A stretch of DNA of 37,286 nucleotides from JAWXCM01 sp034408745 (GTDB lineage Bacteria; Acidobacteriota; Terriglobia; Bryobacterales; Bryobacteraceae), in the NCBI GenBank assembly GCA_034408745.1, contig JAWXCM010000067.1, positions 1 to 37,286 of the forward strand. Reading direction: 5' to 3'. A program made the position numbers and the translations under genes. The notes below the pieces were generated by a model. The model ran no database searches. It was not told where the DNA came from and saw nothing but the letters and a program-made list of their open reading frames with translations. Every line of letters starts with the position of its first letter. Position 1 is the stretch's first letter. Below are positions 1 through 7,488 of the stretch, piece by piece.

Positions 1-13
1 CCCCAGACCCGCC
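1..13 (+). repeat. REP element, partial copy A (cut by window edge)
   Basis: The first 13 bases (CCCCAGACCCGCC) are identical to the loop and right arm of the second hairpin of REP copy C at 4357-4376. The left part lies outside the window. It sits just upstream of the ArsA-like gene, so it is probably the 3' intergenic region of an unseen gene. Confidence 0.65.
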
Positions 14-73
14 AAAAAGCCGCCACCAACCCAAAATCCACCAACCCCCACCCAGGAGTCATCCTAAAGGCAC

Positions 74-1261
74 ATGCGAATCCTCCTCTACAGCGGCAAA
101 GGCGGCGTAGGCAAAACGAGCATTGCCGCAGCCACCGGCCTCCGCCTCAGCCACCTCGGCCACCGCACCCTCGTCATGTCCGTCGACCCCGCCCACAGCC
201 TCGGCGATTCCTTCGACCTCGGCGGCGACCTCTTCCACGGCCGTACCGCCGACCCCCTCGAAGTAGCTCCCAACCTCCACGTCCAGGAGGTCAACATCCA
301 GACCGAAGTCCGCCGCCACTGGCGCGACATCTCGTCCTACATCACCGGCGTCCTCCGAACCACCGGCATCGACGACGTGCAGGCTGAAGAACTCGCCATC
401 CTCCCCGGCATGGAGGAACTCAGCGCGCTCATGTACGTCAACCAGTACCGCCTCTCCAACCTCTACGACGTAGTCATCCTCGACTGCGCCCCCACCGCCG
501 AATCCATCCGCTTCATCTCCATGCCATCCACCCTCGAGTGGTACATGAAGCACATCTTCCCCGTGCAGCGAAATATCCTCAAAGCCGTCCGTCCCCTCGC
601 CAACCGCCTCTCGCCAGTCGAACTCCCGTCCGACAAATACTTCGGCAATATCCTCGACCTCTTCAGCCGCCTCGAAGGAATCCAGGAAGTCCTCGAAGAC
701 CCCACCATCACCAGCGCGCGCCTCGTCACCAACCCCGAACACATGGTGCTCCGCGAGACCCAGCGAGCCTTCGTCTACTTCGGCCTCCACGGCCTAACCG
801 TCGACACCGTCATAGCCAATCGAGTCCTCCCCGAAGCCGTCCACGACACATTCTTCACCAAATGGCGAGCCGCCCAGCAGGAAGTCCTCTCCCAAATGAA
901 GTCGTATTTCGACCCCGTCCCCCTCAAACAAGTCCCCCTTTTCACCCAGGAAGTAATGGGCGTGGCGCGCCTCACCGAGCTCGCCAACATGCTCTACACC
1001 CCCGGTGAAGACCCGTCCACAGCCCTGCGCACCGAGCGCCCATACACCTTCCACAAAGCCGGCGAAGATAAATACGAAATTCGCCTCCAAATCCCCTTCG
1101 CCGAAAAAGGCGAGGTACATTTATTCAAAAAGAACGACGAATTAGTCGTGGAAATCGGAAGCCTGCGCCGCCACATCGGCCTCCCGTCCACCATGACCAC
1201 CCTCGTTCCCCGCCGAGCCCGGCTTGATAATAGAATCCTTACAGTGGAGCTCACAGCATGA
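74..1261 (+). CDS. ArsA/Get3-family ATPase with C-terminal HSP20-like domain
   Basis: 395 aa single-domain P-loop ATPase of the ArsA/Get3 (SIMIBI) family. The deviant Walker A GKGGVGKTS is at residues 8-16, the switch I type DPAHSLGD at 38-45, and the DCAPTAES segment at 137-144. Residues from about 322 to the end form a beta-rich tail (FHKAGEDKYEIRLQIPF ... LTVEL) matching the HSP20-like domain found at the end of many bacterial ArsA homologues. I see no Get3-type CxxC and no second ATPase half. No arsenite pump or arsR lies nearby, so an arsenic role is not supported; membrane-protein or client handling is equally possible. The start is the ATG at 74, preceded by AAAGG with a short spacer. 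It overlaps the next small gene by 4 bp (ATGA), indicating co-translation. Confidence 0.88.
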   Translation: MRILLYSGKGGVGKTSIAAATGLRLSHLGHRTLVMSVDPAHSLGDSFDLGGDLFHGRTADPLEVAPNLHVQEVNIQTEVRRHWRDISSYITGVLRTTGIDDVQAEELAILPGMEELSALMYVNQYRLSNLYDVVILDCAPTAESIRFISMPSTLEWYMKHIFPVQRNILKAVRPLANRLSPVELPSDKYFGNILDLFSRLEGIQEVLEDPTITSARLVTNPEHMVLRETQRAFVYFGLHGLTVDTVIANRVLPEAVHDTFFTKWRAAQQEVLSQMKSYFDPVPLKQVPLFTQEVMGVARLTELANMLYTPGEDPSTALRTERPYTFHKAGEDKYEIRLQIPFAEKGEVHLFKKNDELVVEIGSLRRHIGLPSTMTTLVPRRARLDNRILTVELTA

Positions 1262-1479
1262 ATAGCCAGAACACTGCCTGCGACTGCGGATGCATGGGCG
1301 TCGGCCCCGCCATCTCGCACCTGCTGAATAACCTCGGCCCAAAGGAAGCCCGCGACCACTTCCGTGCCGCCCGCGTCGAGTTCCTCAAAGGCATGAGGTC
1401 CCTCATCGACGCCCGCATCGACCAGATCAATCGCGACGCCCAGCCGCAAAGCACCGGCACCTCGGTCCCCGTCGAATGA
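1258..1479 (+). CDS. Small Cys-rich protein coupled to ArsA-like ATPase
   Basis: 73 aa protein with an N-terminal CDCGCMG cluster at residues 8-14, followed by an amphipathic helical stretch (KEARDHFRAARVEFLKGMRSLIDARID). It overlaps the ATPase gene by 4 bp and its own stop overlaps the start of the next oxidoreductase gene by 4 bp, so it is genuinely translated within an operon. I do not recognise a named family. The HFRAARxEFLxGxRxLxDARI pattern resembles small proteins I associate with ArsA-like ATPase genes in other phyla, but this is memory, not a search. A metal-binding or adaptor role for the ATPase is inference from the Cys cluster and the coupling. Confidence 0.75.
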   Translation: MNSQNTACDCGCMGVGPAISHLLNNLGPKEARDHFRAARVEFLKGMRSLIDARIDQINRDAQPQSTGTSVPVE

Positions 1480-2570
1480 ACCGCCGCGACCTGCTCCTCG
1501 GCGCAGCCGCCGCCGCCACCACTGCCGCCTCAGCCCAGTCCACCGGCGAGCCCCTCCGCATAGCCATCTCCGGCCTCGTCCACGGCCACGTCGGCGGCTT
1601 CCTCAACGGAGCCGTGAAGCGCCAGGACTGCAAAATCGTCGGCCTCGCCGACCCCTCCCAGGACCTCCGCACCCGCTACGCCGAGCGCTACAAAATCCAG
1701 CAGACCTACGCCTCCACCACGGAACTCATAGACAAAACGAAGCCCGAAGTGGTGGCCTCCTTCGGCTCCACGTTCGACCACGCCGCCGTGGTCGAAGCCT
1801 GCGCCGCAAAGAAAGTGCCCGTGATGATGGAGAAGCCCCTCGCGGTCGGCAACGACCACGCAAAGCGCATCGCCAAAGCCGCCGCCACATCCGGCATTCC
1901 CGTCATCGTCAATTACGAAACAACGTGGTACGCCAGCCACGGCGAAATCTGGAAACTCCTCCACGATCAGAAAGCCGCCGGCGACATTCGCCGCATGGTC
2001 ATCATGGACGGCCACCAGGGCCCCAAAGAAATCGGCGTACAACCCGAGTTCCTCGAATGGCTCACCGACCCCGTAAAGAACGGAGCCGGAGCCCTCTTCG
2101 ACTTCGGCTGCTACGGCGCGAATCTAATGACGTGGATGATGGACAACGCAAGGCCGACTTCAATCCTGTGCCTCGCCAAATGCATCAAGCCTGAAATCTA
2201 CCCAAAGGTGGACGACGACGCGACCATTCTCGTCGAATACCCCAAAGCCCAGGGCGTCATCGAAGCAAGCTGGAACTGGCCCTTCAGCCGCAAAGACTTC
2301 GAAGTCTACGGCCAGACCGGCTACGCCATCGCCACCGGCGGCAACAACCTCCGAGTCCGCCTCAATCAGAAGAGCGCCGAAGAAACCCGCACCCCAGAGC
2401 CCCTGCCGCAGCAGGACCGCGACTCCATCTCCTACCTGATCTCCGTAGTCCGCGACAAAAGAAAGGTGACCGGCCTGTCCTCCCTGGAGAACAACCTGAT
2501 CGTCACCGAGATCCTCTCTGCCGCCAGAGAATCCGCCAAATTAGGCAGGCGAGTCAACCTGTCCGCATAG
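1476..2570 (+). CDS. Tat-exported Gfo/Idh/MocA family oxidoreductase
   Basis: 364 aa. The N-terminus has a twin-arginine signal (NRRDLLLG, residues 2-9) followed by an Ala-rich hydrophobic stretch ending near ASAQS (residue 22). A Rossmann segment follows (LRIAISGLVHGH ... KIVGLADPS), then the family's EKP signature at residues 119-121 (MMEKPLAV), whose Lys contacts substrate and cofactor in characterised members. The C-terminal half carries the sheet domain typical of sugar dehydrogenases of this family. Substrate unknown; periplasmic NAD(P)-dependent sugar or inositol oxidation is the usual guess for such exported members. It overlaps the preceding small gene by ATGA. About 165 bases without a gene follow. 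Confidence 0.87.
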   Translation: MNRRDLLLGAAAAATTAASAQSTGEPLRIAISGLVHGHVGGFLNGAVKRQDCKIVGLADPSQDLRTRYAERYKIQQTYASTTELIDKTKPEVVASFGSTFDHAAVVEACAAKKVPVMMEKPLAVGNDHAKRIAKAAATSGIPVIVNYETTWYASHGEIWKLLHDQKAAGDIRRMVIMDGHQGPKEIGVQPEFLEWLTDPVKNGAGALFDFGCYGANLMTWMMDNARPTSILCLAKCIKPEIYPKVDDDATILVEYPKAQGVIEASWNWPFSRKDFEVYGQTGYAIATGGNNLRVRLNQKSAEETRTPEPLPQQDRDSISYLISVVRDKRKVTGLSSLENNLIVTEILSAARESAKLGRRVNLSA

Positions 2571-2736
2571 CAGCTGTACCACTTCACCGCGAGTTTGCGG
2601 GCAACAGACCCTGACGCTCCTCATCAGCGGCTTCCGCAAACCGCCAGTCGAGCCTCCCGCTCCTCAATCCGTTCCATGCCAGGAGTCTAACACCGCAGGC
2701 CCGCAACGGCCGCCACCACCAGGCGACAATAAACAA

Positions 2737-3720
2737 GTGCAATACGTCCGACTCGGAACCACCGGCCTCAAAGTCTCCCGCCTCTGCCTCGGCTGCATGA
2801 CCTACGGGACCAAATCCTGGCGCGAATGGGTCCTCGAAGAAGCCGAAGGCCGACCCTTCATCCAGCGAGCTCTCCAACTCGGCATCAACTTCTTCGACAC
2901 CGCCGACATGTACTCCCTCGGCGCCAGCGAAGAGATACTCGGCCGAGCCCTCGAAGACTTCGGCCCAGGCCGCGACAAAGTCGTCATCGCAACCAAAGTC
3001 TTCAACCCGATGAACGACGACCCCAACGGCCGAGGACTCTCCCGCAAGCACATCCTCCACTCCATCGACGACAGCCTCCGCCGCCTCAAAACCGATTACG
3101 TCGACCTCTACCAAATCCACCGCTTCGACCCCGAAACCCCCATCGAAGAAACCCTCGAAGCCCTCAACGAAGTAGTGGCCATGGGCAAAGCCCTCTACAT
3201 CGGAGCCTCCTCCATGTGGGCCTGGCAATTCGCCAAAATGCTCAGCTATTCCCGCGAAAACGGCCTGGCCCGCTTCGTGACAATGCAGAACCACTACAAC
3301 CTCGTCTACCGCGAGGAGGAGCGCGAAATGCTCCCGCTCTGCAGGGAAGAAGGAATCGGCGTCATCCCCTGGAGCCCGTTGGCAAGAGGCTTCTTAGCCG
3401 GAAATCGCCGCAAAGAAGACAAAGGCGAAACCATCCGCGCCAAAACCGACGACTTCGCCCACAAGCTCTACTACCAGGACTCCGACTTCACCGTAGTAGA
3501 ACGCCTGAGTGCCATAGCCGAACGCCGAGGCGTCCCCAACGCCCAAATCGCCCTGGCATGGCTCCTGCAGCGTCCCGGGGTAACCGCCCCCATCGTCGGA
3601 GCCAGCAAAATGAAGCACCTCGAAGACGCCATAGCCGCCCTCGACCTCCGCCTCGACCCAGAAGAAATCAAATCCTTAGAGGAGCCCTACCAGCCCCACA
3701 AAGTCCTGGGCCACTCTTAA
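2737..3720 (+). CDS. Aldo/keto reductase (AKR)
   Basis: 327 aa NADPH-dependent (alpha/beta)8-barrel oxidoreductase. The catalytic tetrad is visible: D54 and Y59 in FFDTADMYS, K87 in ATKVF, H128 in YQIHRFD. The C-terminal cofactor segment reads PIVGASKMKHLEDAIAAL. The sequence style (YVRLGTTGLKVSRLCLGCMTYG) is that of the YajO-like group, often annotated as general aldehyde reductases. The start is a GTG at 2737 with no Shine-Dalgarno; GACAAT at 2725-2730 lies 6 nt upstream and could be a weak -10 of a leaderless transcript. REP copy B begins directly after the stop codon. Confidence 0.92.
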   Translation: MQYVRLGTTGLKVSRLCLGCMTYGTKSWREWVLEEAEGRPFIQRALQLGINFFDTADMYSLGASEEILGRALEDFGPGRDKVVIATKVFNPMNDDPNGRGLSRKHILHSIDDSLRRLKTDYVDLYQIHRFDPETPIEETLEALNEVVAMGKALYIGASSMWAWQFAKMLSYSRENGLARFVTMQNHYNLVYREEEREMLPLCREEGIGVIPWSPLARGFLAGNRRKEDKGETIRAKTDDFAHKLYYQDSDFTVVERLSAIAERRGVPNAQIALAWLLQRPGVTAPIVGASKMKHLEDAIAALDLRLDPEEIKSLEEPYQPHKVLGHS

Positions 3721-3721
3721 A

Positions 3722-3764
3722 GGGGGGCAGGCCCCCAGGCCTGCGGCGGCCTCTCAAGGCCGCC
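3722..3764 (+). repeat. REP element copy B (two hairpins)
   Basis: A G-run leads into hairpin 1, GCAGGCC-CCCA-GGCCTGC (3727-3744), and hairpin 2, GGCGGCCT-CTCA-AGGCCGCC (3745-3764). It lies between the aldo/keto reductase stop and the RAYT, in the same orientation as copy C on the other side of the RAYT. The RAYT stop codon (reverse complement of 3754-3756) falls within hairpin 2. Confidence 0.85.
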
Positions 3765-4290
3765 ACGCGCTACTCCACCGATATTCCTCAGCCCGAGCCA
3801 CCAACCCAGCCTTAACCGGATTCCTCTCCACATACCGAACAACCCGCGCAAACTCCTCCCCAGACCGAACCAGCCGGTCAAAGCTCTCATCCTGCCAAAA
3901 CGGCATCCCCGTCCGACCCAGCACCGCATTAGCCCGCCGCGCAGCCAACCCCTTCAGCGACCCCAGCGCCAGGGAGAGCTCCACCAGAGGAGTAATCGCC
4001 AAATGGACATGATTCGGCATAACAACCCACGCATGCAGCAAATAATGCCCAGCCCGAACCCCACCCTGAACCGTAGCCGCGACCACCTCCGCCACCTCGA
4101 CCTGCACCAAAAATACCGGCCCGAACCGGCCCTCATCCAGCAGCCGGTCCAAAGCCAAAAACGCCTCCCCGGAACTAATCTCCGACTCCCGAAACACTCG
4201 GCCAGCCGGTAAACTCCCAAACAACCGAAAAGTAACAAAAGTAGCCACACCAGGAGCACTAAGATGAGGAAGCCGCCGCCGGGTAATCAC
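3754..4290 (-). CDS. REP-associated tyrosine transposase (RAYT, Y1_Tnp superfamily)
   Basis: 178 aa from a GTG start at 4290 (VITRRRLPHLSAPGVATFV). Longer readings would translate REP copy C, so I reject them. The HUH-type metal motif is in MPNHVHLAI. The C-terminal block NPVKAGLVARAEEYRWSSA, preceded by RYVER, matches the RAYT/Y1 family; the Tyr just before NPVKAG is the likely catalytic residue by comparison with E. coli RAYT. A LPHLSAPGVATFVTFRL start and a FWQDESFDRLVR block also fit. RAYTs are single-copy domesticated relatives of IS200/IS605 transposases that act on REP hairpins. Two directly repeated REPs flank it (3722-3764 and 4334-4376). The last residues (WRP-stop) are encoded by REP copy B. 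The frame appears intact. Confidence 0.9.
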   Translation of the reverse strand: MITRRRLPHLSAPGVATFVTFRLFGSLPAGRVFRESEISSGEAFLALDRLLDEGRFGPVFLVQVEVAEVVAATVQGGVRAGHYLLHAWVVMPNHVHLAITPLVELSLALGSLKGLAARRANAVLGRTGMPFWQDESFDRLVRSGEEFARVVRYVERNPVKAGLVARAEEYRWSSAWRP

Positions 4291-4333
4291 AAACAAAAAG
4301 TGCCCCCACCGCCCCAACCTTCTCCAAAAAAAA

Positions 4334-4376
4334 GGGGGGCAGGCCCCCAGGCCTGCGGCGGGTCCCCAGACCCGCC
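4334..4376 (+). repeat. REP element copy C (two hairpins)
   Basis: Hairpin 1 GCAGGCC-CCCA-GGCCTGC (4339-4356) is identical to copies B and D. Hairpin 2 is GGCGGGTC-CCCA-GACCCGCC (4357-4376). It lies upstream of the RAYT start and upstream of the HGLTA-type gene on the + strand. Confidence 0.87.
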
Positions 4377-4497
4377 AAAGCCCATTGCACAAAATAAGCA
4401 ACTATATCTACCTGTAGAATCAACAAATTCACCCCAGACCACCCCGAATCACCACCACCCCCATGCGAAACTGCATGCCGAGGAGAAACGAGACAAA

Positions 4498-5148
4498 ATG
4501 ACTCGAACCGAAGCCGCCCACACCAACGGAGCCCTCTCCAAAGGCCCCATAACAACAGCCGGAAAAGCGGTGTCATCCCGCAACGCCATCAAGCACGGCC
4601 TGACCGCCGCCGAAATCGTAGCCCCAGGAGAGGATCCCCGAGCCTTCGACATCCTCCGCAAAAACATCGAGATCGACACCGGAGCCAAAACCGTCCGTGA
4701 ACTCGACCTGGTCTTCGAAATGGCCGCCGCCCGCTGGCGTCTCCGCCGGCTCGCGATCATAGAGAAAGCTCTCATCGACCGCGAAATGGACCGCATGAAC
4801 CAAAGCCTCGCCGACCCGGCCAACCAGCGCACGCCCGAAGCCTTGCACGCCGACGCATGGCTCGCCGTTGCCGAAAGCCAGACCATGAAGCAGATCCACC
4901 GCCATGAGACCCGTCTCCACCGCCACTACGAAAAGTCGAGCCTCGAACTACAGGCCATCACCGAGTTCCGCCTAAGCATCGAAGCCAGCGGCGAACGGGT
5001 CCACCCCTGCACCCTCGAAGTCATCGAGCAGGACGCAGCAAACGAAGCAGCAGCAATCGAAGCGGAACCAGCCGCCGAGCCCGAAACAACAGCCGTACAA
5101 AACGAACCGGACACCAGCCGCCCCCGGCCAGCCGCCCGAGCCGCATGA
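4498..5148 (+). CDS. HGLTA-type hypothetical protein
   Basis: 216 aa from the ATG at 4498, chosen because GAGGAG lies a normal distance upstream (4490 region) and because a longer reading would run through REP copy C. The N-terminus TNGALSKGPITTAGKAVSSRNAIKHGLTA matches a motif (SxGPxTxxGKxxSSRNAxKHGLT) that I recognise from many uncharacterised proteins of Acidobacteria and Planctomycetes. The middle is helical and charged (ELDLVFEMAAARWRLRRL). The tail is a low-complexity Ala/Glu/Pro stretch. Function unknown. It overlaps the next gene by ATGA. Confidence 0.78.
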   Translation: MTRTEAAHTNGALSKGPITTAGKAVSSRNAIKHGLTAAEIVAPGEDPRAFDILRKNIEIDTGAKTVRELDLVFEMAAARWRLRRLAIIEKALIDREMDRMNQSLADPANQRTPEALHADAWLAVAESQTMKQIHRHETRLHRHYEKSSLELQAITEFRLSIEASGERVHPCTLEVIEQDAANEAAAIEAEPAAEPETTAVQNEPDTSRPRPAARAA

Positions 5149-5606
5149 GCGTCCGAATCCGCCCATACCAGCCGGAGGACATGCCCAGCCTGCTCCGCAT
5201 TGAGGCACAGGCCTTCACCGTCGACGCATGGGACCGGCGCCTGCTCCAGTGGTACGCCGACACATGCCCAAAGCTGTTCCTCATCGCCGAAATCGGCGCC
5301 AGAGTCGCCGGATACTGCGTAGCGAGGCCGACCCGCACCGGCTTCGCCGACCTCGACAGCATCGCCGTCCGCCGCCGCTACCGCCGCCACGGTGTGGGAA
5401 CACGTCTTCTCCGCGCCGCCATTAACAGGCTTCGACGCCAGGGCGTCCACACCCTGTCACTCATGGTCCGCCGCGATAACAAAGAAGCAATAGCCTTCTA
5501 CCACCGCCACGGCTTCACCCGTACCCGAACCGTCCACGGCTACTACGAAGACAACGCCACCGCATGGCGCATGGCCGCGCGTATAGAAATGCCGGTGATA
5601 GCATAG
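5145..5606 (+). CDS. RimI-like GNAT N-acetyltransferase
   Basis: 153 aa GNAT-fold protein. The acetyl-CoA pyrophosphate-binding loop is RRRYRRHGVGTRLL (R/QxxGxG/A), preceded by the beta-4 segment ADLDSIAV. The end of the domain, YHRHGFTRTRTVHGYYEDNATAWRM, closely follows RimI-type enzymes (GFxxxxxxxxYYxDxxxAxxM), which acetylate protein N-termini such as ribosomal S18. The exact substrate cannot be read from the sequence. Translation is coupled to the preceding gene by ATGA; the following oxidoreductase GTG starts 4 bp after the stop. Confidence 0.86.
   Translation: MSVRIRPYQPEDMPSLLRIEAQAFTVDAWDRRLLQWYADTCPKLFLIAEIGARVAGYCVARPTRTGFADLDSIAVRRRYRRHGVGTRLLRAAINRLRRQGVHTLSLMVRRDNKEAIAFYHRHGFTRTRTVHGYYEDNATAWRMAARIEMPVIA
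5599..5604 (+). promoter_or_regulatory. Possible -10 box of a leaderless transcript (TAGCAT)
   Basis: TAGCAT lies 6 nt before the GTG at 5611, inside the last codons of the acetyltransferase gene. No Shine-Dalgarno sequence precedes that GTG. It is a weaker example of the TANNNT-start pattern seen elsewhere in the window. Confidence 0.4.
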
Positions 5607-5610
5607 AACC

Positions 5611-6954
5611 GTGCCAGAAAATACTGTGTCGCGCCGCCATTTCTTCATCGGTTCATTGCTCGCCGGAGCCGTGCCCACAGCTGGATTCGGCAGCGTAGCC
5701 TCGCTCAAACACCTCGGCTACAAGTCGCCCAATGAAAAGCTGAACTACGCCGCCATCGGCTCTGGTGGCAAGGGCTACACCGACATCAGAGGCATCGCGC
5801 CTACGGAAAATCTGGTCGCCCTCTGCGACGTCGACGACGTCCGCGGCGCGCGCGCCTTCAAGGAATATCCCGACGTCCCGAAGTATCGGGATTTCCGCAA
5901 GATGTTCGACAAAGAATCGAAAAACATCGATGCGGTCACCGTCTCCATTCCCGATCACATGCACGCCACAGCGTCCATGTGGGCCATGCAGCGCGGCAAG
6001 CACGTCTATTGTCAGAAGCCCCTCACCCGAACCGTATGGGAAGCGCAGGAACTAATGAAGGCCGCCGCCAGATACGGCGTCGCAACCCAGATGGGCAACC
6101 AGGGCTACTCGAACGAAGGAGCCCGCCAGGCCAGCGAAATCCTCTGGAGCGGCGACATCGGAAACGTCACCGAAGTGCACGCCTGGACCAACCGGCCCAT
6201 CAAATACTGGCCGCAAGGCCCCAGCGTCGTGCCTAAAGAAGCGCCCGTTCCCGACACCATGGACTGGGACGTCTGGCTCGGCGTCGCGCAAATGCGCCCC
6301 TACAGCCCTGACTACGCGCCCCGCATCTGGCGCGGCTTCCCCGACTTCGGCTGCGGAGCCATCGGCGACATGGCCTGCCACATCCTCGGAACGCCCAACA
6401 TGGCGCTCCGCCTCACCGCGCCAACCAGCGTCGAGTGCGTCAAAATCGAGGGCAAAAGCAAGTACACCTTCCCCGAGAGCACCATCATCCGCTTCGACTT
6501 CCCGGCCCGCGGCCCCATGCCGCCCGTCTCCATCTACTGGCACGACGGTCTCAGCGCTCAGCCTGAGATCAAGGGCGTGCCCGCCGGCGAACTCCTCGGC
6601 GACGCCGACATCAACGGCAGCGTATTCCTCGGCGAAAAGGGCATCATGACCACCGGTTGCTACGGCGAGCGAACCCGCATCGTCGGCAACAAGGACTACA
6701 AGATGCCGCCGCCCCTCCTCACCCGCTCGCCCGGCCACTACCGCGATTTCATCCGAGCCGCCAAAGGTGGGGACCCGGCCTGCTCCAGCTTCAGCGTCGC
6801 CGCGCCCTTCGTCTCCTGGATGCTCCTCGGCGTCATCGCCATGAAGTTCGAAGGCAAACTCGAATGGGACAACGCAAAGATGCGCTTCACCAACAACAAT
6901 GAGGCGAACCAGTACCTCAAACCCACCATCCGCAAAGGCTGGGCCTGGGCCTAA
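5611..6954 (+). CDS. Tat-exported Gfo/Idh/MocA oxidoreductase
   Basis: 447 aa from GTG 5611. The twin-arginine signal SRRHFFIGS (residues 7-15) is followed by a hydrophobic stretch. The Rossmann start is YAAIGSGGKGY (residues 47-56). The usual EKP is replaced by QKP at 135-137 (YCQKPLTR), common in long exported members of this family. The middle FPDFGCGAIGDMACHILG and the tail SVAAPFVSWMLLGVIAMKFEGKLEWD are the typical inserts of the 430-450 aa exported family of Acidobacteria and Planctomycetes. Substrate unknown. The paralogue at 1476-2570 is shorter and diverged. Two tandem hairpin repeats and REP copy D follow the stop. Confidence 0.9.
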   Translation: MPENTVSRRHFFIGSLLAGAVPTAGFGSVASLKHLGYKSPNEKLNYAAIGSGGKGYTDIRGIAPTENLVALCDVDDVRGARAFKEYPDVPKYRDFRKMFDKESKNIDAVTVSIPDHMHATASMWAMQRGKHVYCQKPLTRTVWEAQELMKAAARYGVATQMGNQGYSNEGARQASEILWSGDIGNVTEVHAWTNRPIKYWPQGPSVVPKEAPVPDTMDWDVWLGVAQMRPYSPDYAPRIWRGFPDFGCGAIGDMACHILGTPNMALRLTAPTSVECVKIEGKSKYTFPESTIIRFDFPARGPMPPVSIYWHDGLSAQPEIKGVPAGELLGDADINGSVFLGEKGIMTTGCYGERTRIVGNKDYKMPPPLLTRSPGHYRDFIRAAKGGDPACSSFSVAAPFVSWMLLGVIAMKFEGKLEWDNAKMRFTNNNEANQYLKPTIRKGWAWA

Positions 6955-6960
6955 CAGCCC

Positions 6961-7019
6961 GTCGAGAGAACTCGACATTGGGGGCATAAGAGCCTGTCGA
7001 GAGAACTCGACATTGGGGG
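6961..7019 (+). repeat. Tandem 35-bp-period hairpin repeat joined to a REP
   Basis: Two identical 24-bp units at 6961-6984 and 6996-7019, each a hairpin GTCGAG-AGAA-CTCGAC followed by ATTGGGGG. The second unit runs directly into REP copy D, sharing its G-run. It lies directly after the oxidoreductase stop, and the hairpins could also shape the 3' end of that mRNA. Confidence 0.85.
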
Positions 7020-7057
7020 GCAGGCCCCCAGGCCTGCGGCGGACGCCCACGTCCGCC
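7015..7057 (+). repeat. REP element copy D (two hairpins)
   Basis: Hairpin 1 GCAGGCC-CCCA-GGCCTGC (7020-7037) and hairpin 2 GGCGGACG-CCCA-CGTCCGCC (7038-7057). Hairpin 2 differs from copies B and C in its inner stem, but both arms change together. Confidence 0.87.
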
Positions 7058-7164
7058 ACTAGTCGCTGAGTCACTTTCCCTGCAAACTGAGAAGTCCGCC
7101 AGACCAGTATGGTAATCTAACTGCTGGAGCCTTCCGACCAGACAGCCCCTCACCTGGCTATCTC

Positions 7165-7173
7165 TGTTATAAT
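7165..7173 (+). promoter_or_regulatory. Extended -10 promoter for rpmI-rplT
   Basis: TG-T-TATAAT at 7165-7173 is a perfect TGnTATAAT extended -10. No good -35 hexamer is visible 17 bp upstream, as expected for extended -10 promoters. Transcription would start near 7180, leaving a short leader of about 30 nt before the rpmI ATG at 7212. Confidence 0.65.
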
Positions 7174-7211
7174 GGTGAGGTTGTAAATCCCCCTCGGAAG
7201 TGTTGCTGTAA

Positions 7212-7406
7212 ATGCCGAAGCTGAAAACACACAAAGGTGCGTCCAAGCGCTTTAAGAAGACGGGCACCGGTAAGATTGTTCGTAATCATGCTTTTGCGCG
7301 TCATATCCTGACCAGCAAGGCGCGCTCGCGCAAACGCAAGCTGCACCAGAGCGTGGTGGCGGACAAGACCGATCAGGCGAAGCTGCACATAATGCTTCCC
7401 TACTAA
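7212..7406 (+). CDS. rpmI: 50S ribosomal protein L35
   Basis: 64 aa, full length for L35. It starts MPKLKTHKGASKRFKKTGTGKIVR, the conserved bacterial L35 N-terminus, and continues with a basic LTSKARSRKRKL segment. It binds 23S rRNA in the large subunit. rplT follows after 82 bp, the standard order, but infC, which usually precedes rpmI, is not present in the preceding bases; a strong extended -10 lies there instead. Confidence 0.97.
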   Translation: MPKLKTHKGASKRFKKTGTGKIVRNHAFARHILTSKARSRKRKLHQSVVADKTDQAKLHIMLPY

Positions 7407-7430
7407 AGTTTCTGACAAGCAGTTCGGAGT

Positions 7431-7463
7431 GCGGACGGTGCGCGGGGCACGTGCCCGTTCCGC
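7431..7463 (+). promoter_or_regulatory. Structured rpmI-rplT spacer with perfect palindrome
   Basis: The 12-bp perfect palindrome GGGCACGTGCCC is at 7445-7456. A competing, wider hairpin pairs GCGGACGG (7431-7438) with CCG plus TCCGC (7455-7463), with one bulge. Only one of the two can form at a time. L20 is known to autoregulate by binding leader mRNA in other bacteria; that it acts here is inference. Confidence 0.35.
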
Positions 7464-7488
7464 CTCCAAAAGATAACAAGGAGAAAAC

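Noticed and set aside
538..1008. Pro/Arg-rich + frame inside the ArsA-like gene
   Set aside because: Alternative-frame artefact of high-GC coding sequence; the overlapping gene is unambiguous.
4291..4401. Longer RAYT reading from an ATG at 4401
   Set aside because: The extra 37 residues translate REP copy C and lack family similarity; the GTG at 4290 gives the expected RAYT N-terminus.
4264..4497. N-terminal extension of the HGLTA-type protein
   Set aside because: It runs through REP copy C and the RAYT start; the ATG at 4498 has a proper Shine-Dalgarno sequence.
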